Shown: positions 9,554 through 21,064 of the stretch, piece after piece
Layout of the letters: each line of letters begins with the position of its first letter
Position numbering within the stretch: the first letter of the stretch is position 1
Assembly: GCA_905182575.1 (NCBI GenBank)
Contig: CAJJCA010000004.1
Location: forward strand, 30,935 to 94,934
Origin: an uncultured Flavobacteriaceae bacterium
GTDB lineage: Bacteria; Bacteroidota; Bacteroidia; Flavobacteriales; Flavobacteriaceae
Direction of reading: 5' to 3'
DNA length: 64,000 bases
Notes under the pieces: model-generated
Told to the model about the DNA's origin: nothing
Seen by the model: only the letters and a program-made list of their open reading frames with translations
The model's database searches: none
Position numbers and translations under genes: made by a program

Positions 9554-10846
9554 TTAAACCAATTTTAAAATAAAATAATTTTTCTTTCCTCTTTGTAATA
9601 AAATATATTTTTTATCAATCATTTCTTTTGGGCAAACTTGGTTTTCGTCAACCTTGTTTTTATTCACCGCAATCGAGTTTTCAGCCAAAGCTCTTCTTGC
9701 CTCGCCGTTTGATTTTAAAAACCCTGTTTCAGAAGCCAAAAGATTAATCATTTCAATTCCACTCTGAAATTGACTTTTTAAAATTTCTGCCTGAGGCACG
9801 CCTTCAAAAACTTCCAGAAAGGTGTCTTCATCAAGTTGAATAAGGTCTTCCGCTGTCGATCTTCCAAACAATATCTTACTGGCTTGCTTTGCTTTTTCTA
9901 AATCTTCTTTAGAATGTACCATTTGCGTTACCTCTTCGGCAATTTTGTTTTGCAAAAGCCTTAAGTGTGGAGTTTCTTTATGTTCACTCGTCAGTGATAC
10001 TATTTCTTCTTGCGTCAGTAGCGTAAAGGTTTTAATGTATTTCTCAGCATCTTCATCTGAGGCATTTAACCAATACTGATAAAATTTATAAGGGGAAGTT
10101 CTTCTTTTATCCAACCAAACATTTCCTCCTTCTGACTTACCAAACTTGGTTCCGTCTGATTTTGTAATCAAAGGACAGGTGATGGCGTAGGCTTTTCCAG
10201 AAACCTTGCGCCGAATCAATTCTGTTCCTGTGGTTATGTTTCCCCACTGATCGCTACCTCCCATCTGAATTTTACAATCCATATTTTGATAGAGATGCAA
10301 AAAATCATAGCCTTGGAGCAGCTGATAGGTGAATTCAGTAAATGACATCCCAACCTTAGAATCACTTCCCAAACGTTTTTTAACGGAGTCTTTCGCCATC
10401 ATATAGTTGACGGTCAAATGCTTACCAATGTCTCTAGAAAAATCAATCAATGAATAATTTTTCATCCAATCGTAATTATTCACCAACTGAGCTGCTGCAG
10501 AGTTCGTTTTGTTAAAGTCAAGAAATTTTTCTAATTGTAGCTTGATTCCAGAAACATTTCTCTCAAGTGCTTCGGAATCCAAAAGGTTTCTTTCATCTGA
10601 TTTCCCGGAAGGATCACCAATCATTCCAGTGGCTCCTCCCAAAAGTGCGATGGGCCGGTGCCCCGCCTTCTGAAAATGAATCAGTATCATAATCTGAACC
10701 AAGCTCCCAATGTGTAAGGAATCTGCTGTGGGATCAAAACCAATATAACCAGAACTCGAATTGGCCAATAGATGTGCCTCAGTTTCTGGCATAATATCAT
10801 GCAACATTCCTCTCCAGCGCAGTTCTTCAACAAAGTTTTTAGACAT
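9554..10846 (-). CDS. tyrS: tyrosyl-tRNA synthetase
   Basis: GFDPTADSLHIGSLVQ HIGH-type motif, KFGKSEGG KMSKS-like motif, C-terminal S4 domain. Confidence 0.95.
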   Translation of the reverse strand: MSKNFVEELRWRGMLHDIMPETEAHLLANSSSGYIGFDPTADSLHIGSLVQIMILIHFQKAGHRPIALLGGATGMIGDPSGKSDERNLLDSEALERNVSGIKLQLEKFLDFNKTNSAAAQLVNNYDWMKNYSLIDFSRDIGKHLTVNYMMAKDSVKKRLGSDSKVGMSFTEFTYQLLQGYDFLHLYQNMDCKIQMGGSDQWGNITTGTELIRRKVSGKAYAITCPLITKSDGTKFGKSEGGNVWLDKRRTSPYKFYQYWLNASDEDAEKYIKTFTLLTQEEIVSLTSEHKETPHLRLLQNKIAEEVTQMVHSKEDLEKAKQASKILFGRSTAEDLIQLDEDTFLEVFEGVPQAEILKSQFQSGIEMINLLASETGFLKSNGEARRALAENSIAVNKNKVDENQVCPKEMIDKKYILLQRGKKNYFILKLV

Positions 10847-10924
10847 TTTTTTATTTTGTTTTACAAAGATAGATTTATAGCGTAAAACAAAAAATTATTC
10901 TTCAAAAAGCAGTAATTTTAATTA

Positions 10925-11892
10925 ATGATTTTAGTCACAGGAGCCACAGGTTTTATAGGATCGTATTTGTTATGTCATTTGGCAGAGAAAAACATATATC
11001 CAGTAGCACTCTACAGAAGTGACACCAAGAAAAACTCAATTCAATCCATCTTTGAATCAAAGTTCTCGGACGGAAAATCTCAATTCGAAAAAATTGTTTG
11101 GCGAAAAGGCGATTTAACAGACTTCCCTAGCCTTGAGGAAGCATTTCAAGGAATTACTAAAGTTTATCATTGTGCAGCATTGATTTCATTTTCTCACAGC
11201 AAAATAAAAAAGTTAATTGAAATAAATGAACAAGGAACTTCCTACATCGTGAATCTTTGTCTGTCTCATAAAAGTAAAGAAGTTGATTTATGTAAGTTCG
11301 ATTGCAGCATTAGGAAAGGAAGAAACCAGCAATGATGTGGACGAAGAAACCCCTTGGAATAATAATGACGAAAAAACGCCTTATTCCTATTCAAAATATG
11401 GTGCTGAAACAGAGGTTTGGCGTGCTGGTCAAGAAGGACTTGAGTTTTGCATTGTCAATCCTGGTGTGATTTTAGGGAAAGGGAGTCCTGCCATATTTTA
11501 TTTTAAATAAAATAAAAAAAGGATTTAGGTTTTACACCCCTGGAAACACGGGATATGTTCACGTTTCAGACGTTATTTCTGTCATGTCTCAATTGATGGA
11601 ATCTGAGGTCAACGGAGAGCGCTTTATCTTGGTTGCGGAAAACTGGACCAATAAATCCCTCTATCAATTCCTGCTTAAAAAAAATAAAAAAAACGAGAGG
11701 GTTTATTTAATTCCAAAATTCACATTCTATTTTTTATGGATTGTAGAACACTCTTTAGAATTGATTTTTTTCAGAAAAAGAAAACTAACTCGGGCTTTAA
11801 TAAAAGGCATGTATGAGCAAAAGAATTTTAAAGGAGATAAAATTAAAACTAAACTTGATTTTGCCTACACTCCAATTGAAGAGGTTTTATAA
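10925..11892 (+). CDS. NAD-dependent epimerase/dehydratase (SDR), split by frameshifts
   Basis: MILVTGATGFIGSYLL Rossmann motif; YSKYGAE catalytic YxxxK; three overlapping ORFs 10925..11335, 11283..11510, 11584..11892. Confidence 0.85.
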
Positions 11893-11905
11893 CCAATCAG
11901 ATCTG

Positions 11906-12259
11906 TTATTTAGCTATAATATCTAATTCTGCAACACTGTCTTTTAAAGCCAATAGCCTTTTTTCAATTTGTTTGTAAATCAATAAATATTCCCTGGGAC
12001 TTTGCGCATAATAGTTTTTACTATTCACCAGTTGCATACTGTCGATACAATATTTTTCAAGAAAATAACCATCGCCCAACATGCTATTATATCCTTTCAA
12101 AGCATAGCCGCTGCTTCTCATAGACTTAAGCAAGTGCATATCTAAAAGCACCTCTTCCATCAAATCTGACGGAATCAAATCCTCTGGCGGTTTAACTTTG
12201 TCTTGCTGTGTACAGGAAAAGAATAAAAATATTATCAACAAAAATAATGTATTTTTCAT
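11906..12259 (-). CDS. DUF4296-like lipoprotein
   Basis: MKNTLFLLIIFLFFSCTQQ lipobox; LIPSDLMEEVLLDMHLLKS. Confidence 0.7.
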   Translation of the reverse strand: MKNTLFLLIIFLFFSCTQQDKVKPPEDLIPSDLMEEVLLDMHLLKSMRSSGYALKGYNSMLGDGYFLEKYCIDSMQLVNSKNYYAQSPREYLLIYKQIEKRLLALKDSVAELDIIAK

Positions 12260-12267
12260 TTACTTAA

Positions 12268-13608
12268 TTAATTCTTATAAAAGGTAAGTCTTTTACCTAA
12301 GCTGTTTTCAATGATTTTCCCTTGATCGTAAACCATATTTCCGTTCACAAAAGTTTTTTCTACGGAAGCTTCGAAAGTTGTCCCCTCAAAAGGCGACCAT
12401 TGACACTGATAAAGTAAATCACTTTTGATCACCGTATTTTTTTTCTCTAAATCAACCAAAACTAAATCTGCAAAATAACCTTCTTTTAAAAAACCACGCT
12501 TTTCAATATTAAACAAAATTGCGGGATTGTGACAGGCTTTTTGGACGAGTTTGTCGAATTTTATTTTGCCTTGCTTAACTGCCGTAAGCATTGCTGGCAG
12601 TGCATGTTGTACCAGCGGACCTCCCGATGGGGCTTTGGTATAAACTTGCTGTTTTTCCTCTAAAGTGTGGGGAGCATGATCCGTGGCCAAAACATCAATA
12701 CGATCATCGTTCAAGGCTTCCCATAGAGCCTCGCGATCTGTTTTCTTCTTAATGGCAGGATTCCATTTTATTAAAGTCCCTTTCTCTTCATAATCTTCTT
12801 CTGAAAACCAAAGGTGGTGAACACAAACCTCGGCCGTAATTTTCTTCTCTTTCAGGGGAATATCATTTTCAAACAATTCTGTTTCTATGGCAGTTGACAA
12901 ATGAAAAACATGAAGGCGAGCCCCAGTTTCTTTGGCAAGTTCTATTGCTTTTGAAGAGGATAAATAACAAGCTTTTTCGCTTCTTATTTCAGAGTGCTTT
13001 CCGATTGGAATGTCGTCTCCATATTCGGCAATAAAACGACTTAGGTTTTCCTTAATAGTCACTTCATCTTCGCAATGCACTGCAATGGGTAAATCGATAT
13101 TAGAAAAAATCTCACGTAAAACTTCTGGATCGTCGACCAACATGTTTCCCGTTGATGAACCTAAGAACAATTTAAATCCGGGTATTTTACTTTTATCAAT
13201 CGATATGATTTCTTTCAGATTATCATTCGTACCTCCAAAAAGAAAAGAATAATTCGCGATTGAATTTTGTGAGGCAATTTCAAACTTTTCCGCTAGCGCT
13301 TCACTTGAAGTCGTTTGAGGATTGGTGTTTGGCATTTCAAAAAAGGAGGTGATTCCTCCTGCAACTGCCGCCCTAGATTCTGAGGCTATCGTCGCCTTGT
13401 GAGTCAAGCCTGGCTCTCGAAAATGCACTTGGTCGTCAATCCAGCCGGGCATCAAGTGTAATCCTCTGGCATCAATGACGTTGTCCGCCAATTTTTGATC
13501 GATAAAATCAGCTATTTTATGGATCAGCGCTCCATGAATCAAAAGGTCTTTCTGAACGATTTCTCCCTCATTGACCAGCATTGCATTCTTAATCAGTACT
13601 GTTTCCAT
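12268..13608 (-). CDS. pyrC: dihydroorotase
   Basis: PGWIDDQVHFREPGLTHKATI metal-binding motif, LATDHAPHTLEEK. Confidence 0.93.
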   Translation of the reverse strand: METVLIKNAMLVNEGEIVQKDLLIHGALIHKIADFIDQKLADNVIDARGLHLMPGWIDDQVHFREPGLTHKATIASESRAAVAGGITSFFEMPNTNPQTTSSEALAEKFEIASQNSIANYSFLFGGTNDNLKEIISIDKSKIPGFKLFLGSSTGNMLVDDPEVLREIFSNIDLPIAVHCEDEVTIKENLSRFIAEYGDDIPIGKHSEIRSEKACYLSSSKAIELAKETGARLHVFHLSTAIETELFENDIPLKEKKITAEVCVHHLWFSEEDYEEKGTLIKWNPAIKKKTDREALWEALNDDRIDVLATDHAPHTLEEKQQVYTKAPSGGPLVQHALPAMLTAVKQGKIKFDKLVQKACHNPAILFNIEKRGFLKEGYFADLVLVDLEKKNTVIKSDLLYQCQWSPFEGTTFEASVEKTFVNGNMVYDQGKIIENSLGKRLTFYKN

Positions 13609-14327
13609 TCTGTTTTTTAAAAAAATCTTTTATTCGCAAATCTAAGACGCCATAGAGCGCTTCCCAAATTATATTTCCATTCATTTTAGAAATTCCCTTT
13701 TTCCGATCAGTAAAAACAATAGGGTATTCCTTAAAACTGAATCTTTTTCTCCAAGCTTTATACTTCATTTCTATTTGAAAAGCATAACCTACAAATTGAA
13801 TTTCATCGAGGTTTAGCTCCTCCATTACATTTCGTCGATAACCTACGTAACCAGCTGTGGGATCTTTTATGGGCATAAAAGTGATTAAACGGACATAAAT
13901 TGAGGCAAAATAAGACAGTAATATCCTGCTTAAAGGCCAGTTCACAACATTAATCCCATCAACATATCTAGAGCCCACTATAAAATCAACATCACTTTCC
14001 AATAACTCAAGCATGGGAATCAATGCGTTAGGGTCATGAGATAAATCAGCGTCCATCTCGAAAATGTATTCATAATTGTTTATTTAAAGCCCATTTAAAA
14101 CCATGAATATATGCTGTTCCAAGCCCTTCTTTATGATTTCTAACTTCTAAAAACAACTTTTTGGGATATTTTGGCATGAGCTGGTTAACAGCGGCTGCCG
14201 TTCCATCGGGAGAAGAATCATCAACGATCAATACATCAAAACGCTTTAAAGAAAAGGTTTTTTCAAGCACCAATTTTACGTTTTCAACTTCGTTATAAGT
14301 GGGGATAATGACAAGTGCTTTTTTCAT
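13589..14327 (-). CDS. polyprenol-monophosphomannose synthase-like GT2 glycosyltransferase (frameshifted)
   Basis: ALVIIPTYNEVENVKLVLEK, VDDSSPDGTA, MDADLSHDPNALIPML across two ORFs with break near 14060. Confidence 0.88.
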
Positions 14328-14400
14328 AAATTTCAATGTAAATTTACTAAAACACAAGAAATAAATTAAATAAATAAGAATACTTCCTTAATTTTATTTC

Positions 14401-14958
14401 ATGTTTGAATGGACTGATCGATTACAAGCCTCAGGTGACTGGATTACTTTTATTTTATTTATAATTTTTGTGCTGTTGGCTTTTTTATCTCAGCGGCATT
14501 ATTCACAATTTAGATTATTTGTGGATATAAGGAATTTGAATAATTATCTAAATATTTATGGAAAGGACAAATACTTAAGTCTTTTACATCAGTTCAATTT
14601 GATTTTATTTTTCATCTCAATGCTTACCTATGCACTTTATGCTTATTTTTTCTATCAAGAAATATTAATTTCTTTTTTAGGGGGAATTCAATTTTATGAA
14701 ATTTTACTTTTCTTATTCAGCTTGGTAATTATTCGATACTTTGTACTGAAAATGATTTTAAACCCCATGAAACTAAAAAACACACTTGATCAAGTGTGCT
14801 TTAAAAGCCTGACAATTAAGGGGTTAATTGGCATAATGGGCAGTTGCTTTTTGTTACTTTATCACTTCACTTTTCCTGACAATCATAACTTTATTTTAAT
14901 AAGTCTTGTAACTTATTTTAGCCTCTTCTTTCATATATCACATAACAATTTATATTGA
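14401..14958 (+). CDS. DUF4271-like membrane protein
   Basis: Multi-TM protein directly upstream of hemD, as commonly arranged in flavobacteria. Confidence 0.65.
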   Translation: MFEWTDRLQASGDWITFILFIIFVLLAFLSQRHYSQFRLFVDIRNLNNYLNIYGKDKYLSLLHQFNLILFFISMLTYALYAYFFYQEILISFLGGIQFYEILLFLFSLVIIRYFVLKMILNPMKLKNTLDQVCFKSLTIKGLIGIMGSCFLLLYHFTFPDNHNFILISLVTYFSLFFHISHNNLY

Positions 14959-15084
14959 AATAACAAGGAAAAAACCTACATATCTGCTTTATATAATTTT
15001 ATATCTTTGTGGATTCAAAATAGCGCCCTGGCTTTGGCTCTATTTAATATTATATTAGGCCAAGAGGTAATTAAATTTAAACAT

Positions 15085-15828
15085 ATGAAAGTGAAAACCA
15101 TTTTGGTTTCGCAACCTGAGCCTGCGAGTGACAAATCCCCTTACGCACGTTTAAAAGAAAAACACAAACTAAAAATTGATTTTCGTCCTTTCATTCATGT
15201 TGAGGGCATGTCTGCGAAGGAGGTTAGGAAACAAAAAATTAATTTTTCTGAATTTAATAATATTATCCTCACCAGCCGGAACGCTGTTGATCATTTTTTC
15301 AGACTGACTGAAGAAATGCGCTATAAAGTTCCAGATTCCACAAAATACTTCTGTCAATCAGAAGCCGTCGCTTACTATCTTCAAAAATATGTGGTTTATC
15401 GCAAGAGGAAGATTTATGTGGGCGAAAAAAGTGTAGCAGATTTGGAGTCTGTGTTTAAGAAGTTTGAAATTGAAAAATTCATGCTACCCACCTCGGATGT
15501 TGACAATCCGAAGATTCCTAACATTCTAGATGAAATCGGAGTTAAGTGGCAACGCGCACAGCTTTACAGAACCAAAGTAAGTGACCTCTCGGATCTAAGG
15601 GATGTATACTATGATATTTTAGTGTTTTTCAGTCCTTCGGGAATCGAATCTCTGTTGCATAACTTTCCTGATTTTGAACAAAAAGATACAATGATAGCAG
15701 CTTATGGTAATGCTACTGTCAATGCTGCAAAAGCTGCAAACCTAAGGGTCGATATAAATGCGCCCAGTCCTGAAACCCCCTCAATGAGCATGGCCATTGA
15801 AAAACATATTGTTGGACTCGGTAAATAA
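15085..15828 (+). CDS. hemD: uroporphyrinogen-III synthase
   Basis: MKVKTILVSQPEPASDKSPYARLKEKHKL... NNIILTSRNAVDHFFRL ... FFSPSGIESLL. Confidence 0.85.
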   Translation: MKVKTILVSQPEPASDKSPYARLKEKHKLKIDFRPFIHVEGMSAKEVRKQKINFSEFNNIILTSRNAVDHFFRLTEEMRYKVPDSTKYFCQSEAVAYYLQKYVVYRKRKIYVGEKSVADLESVFKKFEIEKFMLPTSDVDNPKIPNILDEIGVKWQRAQLYRTKVSDLSDLRDVYYDILVFFSPSGIESLLHNFPDFEQKDTMIAAYGNATVNAAKAANLRVDINAPSPETPSMSMAIEKHIVGLGK

Positions 15829-15839
15829 TCTTAGGGAGT

Positions 15840-16208
15840 TTAAGCCTTTATTGATTTAATAAGTAAAAAGAACCAACCAAAAATAAGTAATGTTCCTCCT
15901 ATGGGTGTTATTGGACCGATCCAAGATAGGTCTACTTTCATCACGGACTGGAGGGACAAAAAGAAGATGCTGAAAGAAAATAGTATTGTTCCCCAAAAGA
16001 AGAATCTAAAAATCCACTTCTTGTCTTCTATTTGCATTACAGAAACCAACAGCAAAGCCAACCCGTGATACATCATGTATCGGGCACCTGTTTCAAAAGA
16101 ATGTAATGACGTTTCAGTTAACAATATTTTTAAAAGGTGACTTGCAAAAGCGCCCAAAACAACTGAAAGTAAAGCGAAAACTGCTCCTGCTATTCTGATT
16201 TTTTTCAT
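15840..16208 (-). CDS. DUF423 family membrane protein
   Basis: AGAVFALLSVVLGAFASHLLK ... FETGARYMMYHGLALLLV. Confidence 0.85.
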   Translation of the reverse strand: MKKIRIAGAVFALLSVVLGAFASHLLKILLTETSLHSFETGARYMMYHGLALLLVSVMQIEDKKWIFRFFFWGTILFSFSIFFLSLQSVMKVDLSWIGPITPIGGTLLIFGWFFLLIKSIKA

Positions 16209-16302
16209 TTAACTAATTTAAATTTAAAAAATATAAATTATAAAAAGGAATTCGCTTATATTTATTAACCAAATATAGGATTTTGATTAAAAATTTATAA
16301 CA

Positions 16303-16773
16303 ATGAAAATAACTAATGAAGAAATTTTAATAGATGGCTTAGATAAGATTATTCTTCGAGCGCTTATGAATGATGCAAGAAAATCAATTAATGAAATTGC
16401 AAAAACCGCTGGTATTTCAGGAGCGGCTGTTCACCAACGTTTAAAAAAACTAGAGCAAGCTCAACTCATCTCTGGTTCTCAAATCATATTAAACCCCAAG
16501 ATTTTAGGTTTTAAAACAATGGCTTTTATTGGGATTTACTTGGATAAAGCCATCCGAAATACTGAAGCAGTAAAGCAACTCGAAAAAATACCCGAAGTGA
16601 TCGAATGTCATTACACCACAGGAAACTGGAGTGTGTTAATTAAAATATTGTGTAAAGACAATGAGCACCTAATGGGACTTTTAAATCATAAAATACAATC
16701 CATAGAGGGTGTTTCAAGAACGGAGACTTTTATTTCTTTAAATCAACAGATTAAAAGACAAATTCAGATTTAA
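16303..16773 (+). CDS. Lrp/AsnC family transcriptional regulator
   Basis: LDKIILRALMNDARKSINEIAKTAGISGAAVHQRLKKLEQAQLI HTH plus RAM-like C-terminal domain. Confidence 0.9.
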   Translation: MKITNEEILIDGLDKIILRALMNDARKSINEIAKTAGISGAAVHQRLKKLEQAQLISGSQIILNPKILGFKTMAFIGIYLDKAIRNTEAVKQLEKIPEVIECHYTTGNWSVLIKILCKDNEHLMGLLNHKIQSIEGVSRTETFISLNQQIKRQIQI

Positions 16774-17042
16774 TCATTTTTTCTGTTTTTAAGCGTCAAG
16801 AAGATGATCACAACTTGTAAAATCCCTGAGAGTATGTTGGCGGCAATAACTGCAATGCTATTGATTAAAATGCCATAGGCCAACCAAATAATAATTCCGA
16901 CAAGCATGCAAACATACATTGAAAGCGACACTCCGTTTGAGCTTCGATTTTTCCATATTTTAACAACTTGAGGCACAAAAGCAAGAGTGGTGAACGTGGC
17001 TCCTACTAAGCCAACAACTTCAACTAGAATGTCATTACTCAT
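16770..17042 (-). CDS. SemiSWEET/PQ-loop sugar transporter
   Basis: LVGATFTTLAFVPQVVKIWKNRSSNGVSLSMY (PQ motif), three TMs. Confidence 0.88.
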   Translation of the reverse strand: MSNDILVEVVGLVGATFTTLAFVPQVVKIWKNRSSNGVSLSMYVCMLVGIIIWLAYGILINSIAVIAANILSGILQVVIIFLTLKNRKND

Positions 17043-19850
17043 TAGATCACTATATTTATTATTTTCCCTGGGACAACAATTATCTTTTTCGGAGGATTTC
17101 CTTGAAGTTGATTTTGAGTTCTCTCCTCGTTAATCACTATCTCTTTAATTTCATCTATGCTTAAGCTTAATGAAAGCTTTAAAGTAAAACGCATCTTTCC
17201 ATTAAATGAAACTGGATAATCTTTGGTTGTTTCTGTCACATGAGAGGGATCGAATAAAGGAAACGGCTCGAATTCAATACTTTTAGAGTGTCCCAAAACT
17301 GACCATAGTTCCTCACTGAAATGTGGTGCAAAAGGGGAAAGAAGAACTATAAATGGTGCTAGAATTTCACGGTTTGAGCATTTCAAAGCACTCAATTCAT
17401 TAACGCAAATCATAAAAGTACTGATGCAAGTATTAAAAGAATAACGCTCAATATCATCGGTTACCTTCTTTATGGTTTGGTGCAAAATCTTATAAGCTTC
17501 AGGCGAAGGCTTATTGTTAGTAACAATAAGTTTTTCTTGATCATAAAACAAGCGCCACGTTTTTTTTAGAAAATTATGTACACCGCTTATTCCAGCAGTA
17601 TTCCAAGGCTTGTCTTGTTCTATAGGCCCTAAAAACATTTCATACATCCGCAAGGTGTCTGCCCCGTAGGTTTCACATATTTCATCAGGATTGACCACAT
17701 TATATTTCGACTTGGACATTTTTTCAACTTCTCTACCTACAATATATTTCCCTTCCTCAAGAATGAAATTGGACTGTTCAAAATCTTTTTGCCATGCTTT
17801 AACTTTTTCAATATCCAATTCGTTATTTGAATTAACGAATGACACATCAACATGAATGGGCTCGACTTCTTGCCCTTTTATTAATCCTTTTGAAATAAAA
17901 TCTTGAGTTCCTTTTTTACGATAAATAAAGGCTGAATTTCCAAGAATCATACCTTGATTGATCAATTTTTTAGCATATTCTTCTACAGGTAAATATCCAC
18001 GATCATAAAGGAATTTTTGCCAAAACCTAGAATACAACAAATGTCCTGTTGCATGTTCGCCACCTCCGAGGTATAGGTCGACATCTTGCCAATAATTTAA
18101 GGCCCTATTTCCAACAAAACCCTCTTCATTTTGAGCATCCATATAGCGAATGAAATACCAAGAACTCCCTGCCCAACCTGGCATGGTGTTTAATTCCAAT
18201 GGGAAAATGGTTTCATTATCAATTTCGTCTAGGCTAACGACAAGCCAAGGCAGTGTTCCAAGCCCAATCTTTTGCATTGCCCAAAGGTGGCTTCCCGTCT
18301 TCGGTTGGTAAATATTTCTCAACTTCTGGTAATTTAAGCGGTAAATGTTCTGCTTTAAGCGGAAATGGAATTCCAGACTTAAAATAGATTGGAATGGGTT
18401 CCCCCCAATATCTCTGACGACTAAAAACAGCATCTCTCAGACGAAAGTTAACAGTTCCTTTTCCAGCGTTTAATTCTTAGACGTATAATGCTTTTTTTTA
18501 CTGCTTTTAATAAGGAAGACCATTTAAGAAATCTGAATTTATAAGTCCAACAGAGGCTTTTTCGGTATAGGCAGACTCCGAAATATCAATTTGATCGAAA
18601 ATATTAATAATGGGTATGTCAAAATATTTTGCAAAATCATAGTCGCGCTGGTCTCCGCAAGGAACAGCCATAACCGCTCCTGTTCCATAGCCCGCTAAGA
18701 CATACTCACCAATCCATATTTGAACTTTTTCTTTGGTAAAAGGGTGAATGGCATAAGCTCCTGTAAAAACACCACTAATATTTTTCACCTCTGATTGACG
18801 TTCTCGATCAGACTTTTTAGCAGCCTCAAGGATATAATTTTCTACAGCGCCTCTTTGCTCGGCAGTTGTTATTTTTTGAACCAATTCATGCTCTGGAGCT
18901 AGTGTCATAAAAGTGACACCAAAAATAGTATCGGGTCTTGTTGTGAAAACTTCAAGTCGATCTTGATATTTTTCAACATCAAAATAAACAGAAGCTCCAA
19001 TAGATTTTCCAATCCAATTTCTCTGCATTTCCTTTAAAGAATCTGACCAATCTAATGTATTTAAACCTTCGAGCAATCGATTGGCATAGGCGCCAATTCG
19101 CATGCTCCATTGTCTCATTTTCTTTTTTGTAACAGGGTGACCTCCTCGTTCAGAAACACCATTTATGATTTCATCATTAGCAAGAACTGTCCCTAATGCT
19201 GAACACCAGTTCACTTCCGTATCAGATAAATAAGTTAATCTGTATTTTAATAAAACCTCCTCCTTTTCTAATGCTCCCATAGCATTCCACTCGTCTGGCA
19301 CTAAATTCAGGAATATTATTATCGCAATTGGCGTTAACATTTATATTTCCTTCCGCTTCAAAACTTGCAATCAATTTACTTATCGGCTTGGCTTTATCGT
19401 CATCTAAACAATAATAGGAATCAAAAAGTAATAAAAAAATCCATTGCGTCCACCGATAATAATCTGGGCTAGAAGTCTGCAATTCCCTACTCCAATCAAA
19501 CGAAAATCCCATTTGATCGAGTTGATGCAATGTTTGATATTTGTTGCTGTAGTTTTCGCTGGGTGTTGGCCGGTTTGTATGGCATATTGTTCAGCTGGGA
19601 GCCCAAAAGAATCGTATCCCTGAGGATGCAGCACATTAAATCCCTTATGTCGCTTAAATCGCGCTACTATATCACTTGCGATATATCCCAGCGGATGTCC
19701 AACATGCAATCCTGCTCCGGAAGGATAAGGAAACATGTCTAAGACATAATATTTAGGTTTATCACTTTGGTTTTCAGCTTTAAAGGTTTGTTGAACAGAC
19801 CAGAAATTTTGCCATTTTTTTTCAATTTTTTGAAAATCGTATATCACCAC
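17042..19850 (-). CDS. leuS: leucyl-tRNA synthetase, split into four ORFs by frameshifts
   Basis: [44 protein letters not shown]-terminal ...[14 protein letters not shown]; consecutive ORFs in one gene-length interval. Confidence 0.93.
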
Positions 19851-19968
19851 CTTGTATGTTTATGAATCCGTAAAAATACGTTTATTGAATGAAAGGAAAA
19901 AAGTTTATGTCTCCCTTCATTATTTTTTAAAACGGGTTTCCTATTTTTACTTAAAATTTCTAAATATT

Positions 19969-20809
19969 TTGAAACAAAAACCTGAAGAAAAATATTATAA
20001 ACGCCGATTGATTTCAAGTTACTTTTCTGTGGTATTAAGCATCACTTTGGTTTTGTTTTTAATTGGGATCTTGGGCTTATTACTTGTAAGAGATAGCAAA
20101 ACAGGATTAATCTTAAATGGAGCAACTGTGAGTATTCAAGATTCTGAGGGTAATATTTTTGGAACAAAAATTTCTAATTCCGAAGGCGTTGTTGAATACA
20201 TTATCGAATGTGATGTTGACACTAAACTTGTGGGATCTAAAATAGATTACGAGAGTGGATCTACCACAGTAGCTGGAACCAGTGAAGAAGAGGTTTCTGC
20301 CGAACTATTACTAACTCCAATAGAAGAAATTAATACATATTTGGCGAATTATAGCTACATAAATGAAGTCAATTACGATCAACCCTTACTGGAATTATTA
20401 GACGAAAACATCAAGAAAATAACTTATTGGATGCTTTTCGCGAGTCTTATTTTCGTCTTGGTTGCCGTCTTATTGATCAACAGTTCTATCCGGCTTTCGA
20501 TCTACTCCTAAAAGGTTCATAATTAAAACAATGCAATTGGTGGGAGCTACCAAAAGTTTTATCAGAAAACCATTCATTAAGACCAACATTTTAATGAGTT
20601 TTATTGGTTCTTTAATGGCCTTGCTTGCACTCAGTGGTGTAATCTATGAAATGAACAAACGCTTTCCTGAATTGCAGATTTTAAACAACCCCCTCGAACC
20701 AGCGCTTATTTTTGTTAGCGTTTTCTTTTTAGGATTGGGGATCACACTAATTAGCACTTTATTTGCAATGCAACGCTACCTTAATCTCAAATCTGACGCT
20801 GTATATTAA
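19969..20809 (+). CDS. ftsX: FtsX-like cell-division permease with atypical periplasmic domain (one frameshift at about 20509)
   Basis: YYKRRLISSYFSVVLSITLVLFLIGILGLL ... NEVNYDQPLLELLDENIKKITYWML ... LLINSSIRLSIYSKRFIIKTMQLVGATKSFIRKPF; removing the extra T in ctcctaaaag restores frame. Confidence 0.85.
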
Positions 20810-20818
20810 ATCAATTAT

Positions 20819-21064
20819 ATGAGTAAGATTAAAGCCAAAAAACAATTATTGTTTGGAAAGAGAAATTATAGATTCTTGATGTTTTCCATCCTATTAATCA
20901 CACTCGGATTTATTTTAATGTCAGGCGGAGGAAGTGATGATCCAAATGTTTTTAATCCTGAAATATTTAATTTCCGAAGGATTCGTTTGGCGCCAACTGT
21001 CATCCTTGTTGGATTTGCCATGGCAATCTACGCCATACTTACAGCACCAAAGAAAAGTAAATGA
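20819..21064 (+). CDS. DUF3098 family membrane protein
   Basis: Small two-TM protein, FGKRNYRFLMFSILLITLGFILMSGGGSDDPNVFNPEIFNFRRIRLAP. Confidence 0.85.
   Translation: MSKIKAKKQLLFGKRNYRFLMFSILLITLGFILMSGGGSDDPNVFNPEIFNFRRIRLAPTVILVGFAMAIYAILTAPKKSK

Noticed and set aside
17042-19850. leuS as a true pseudogene
   Set aside because: Essential gene with all catalytic motifs preserved; frames are interrupted as in other housekeeping genes here.
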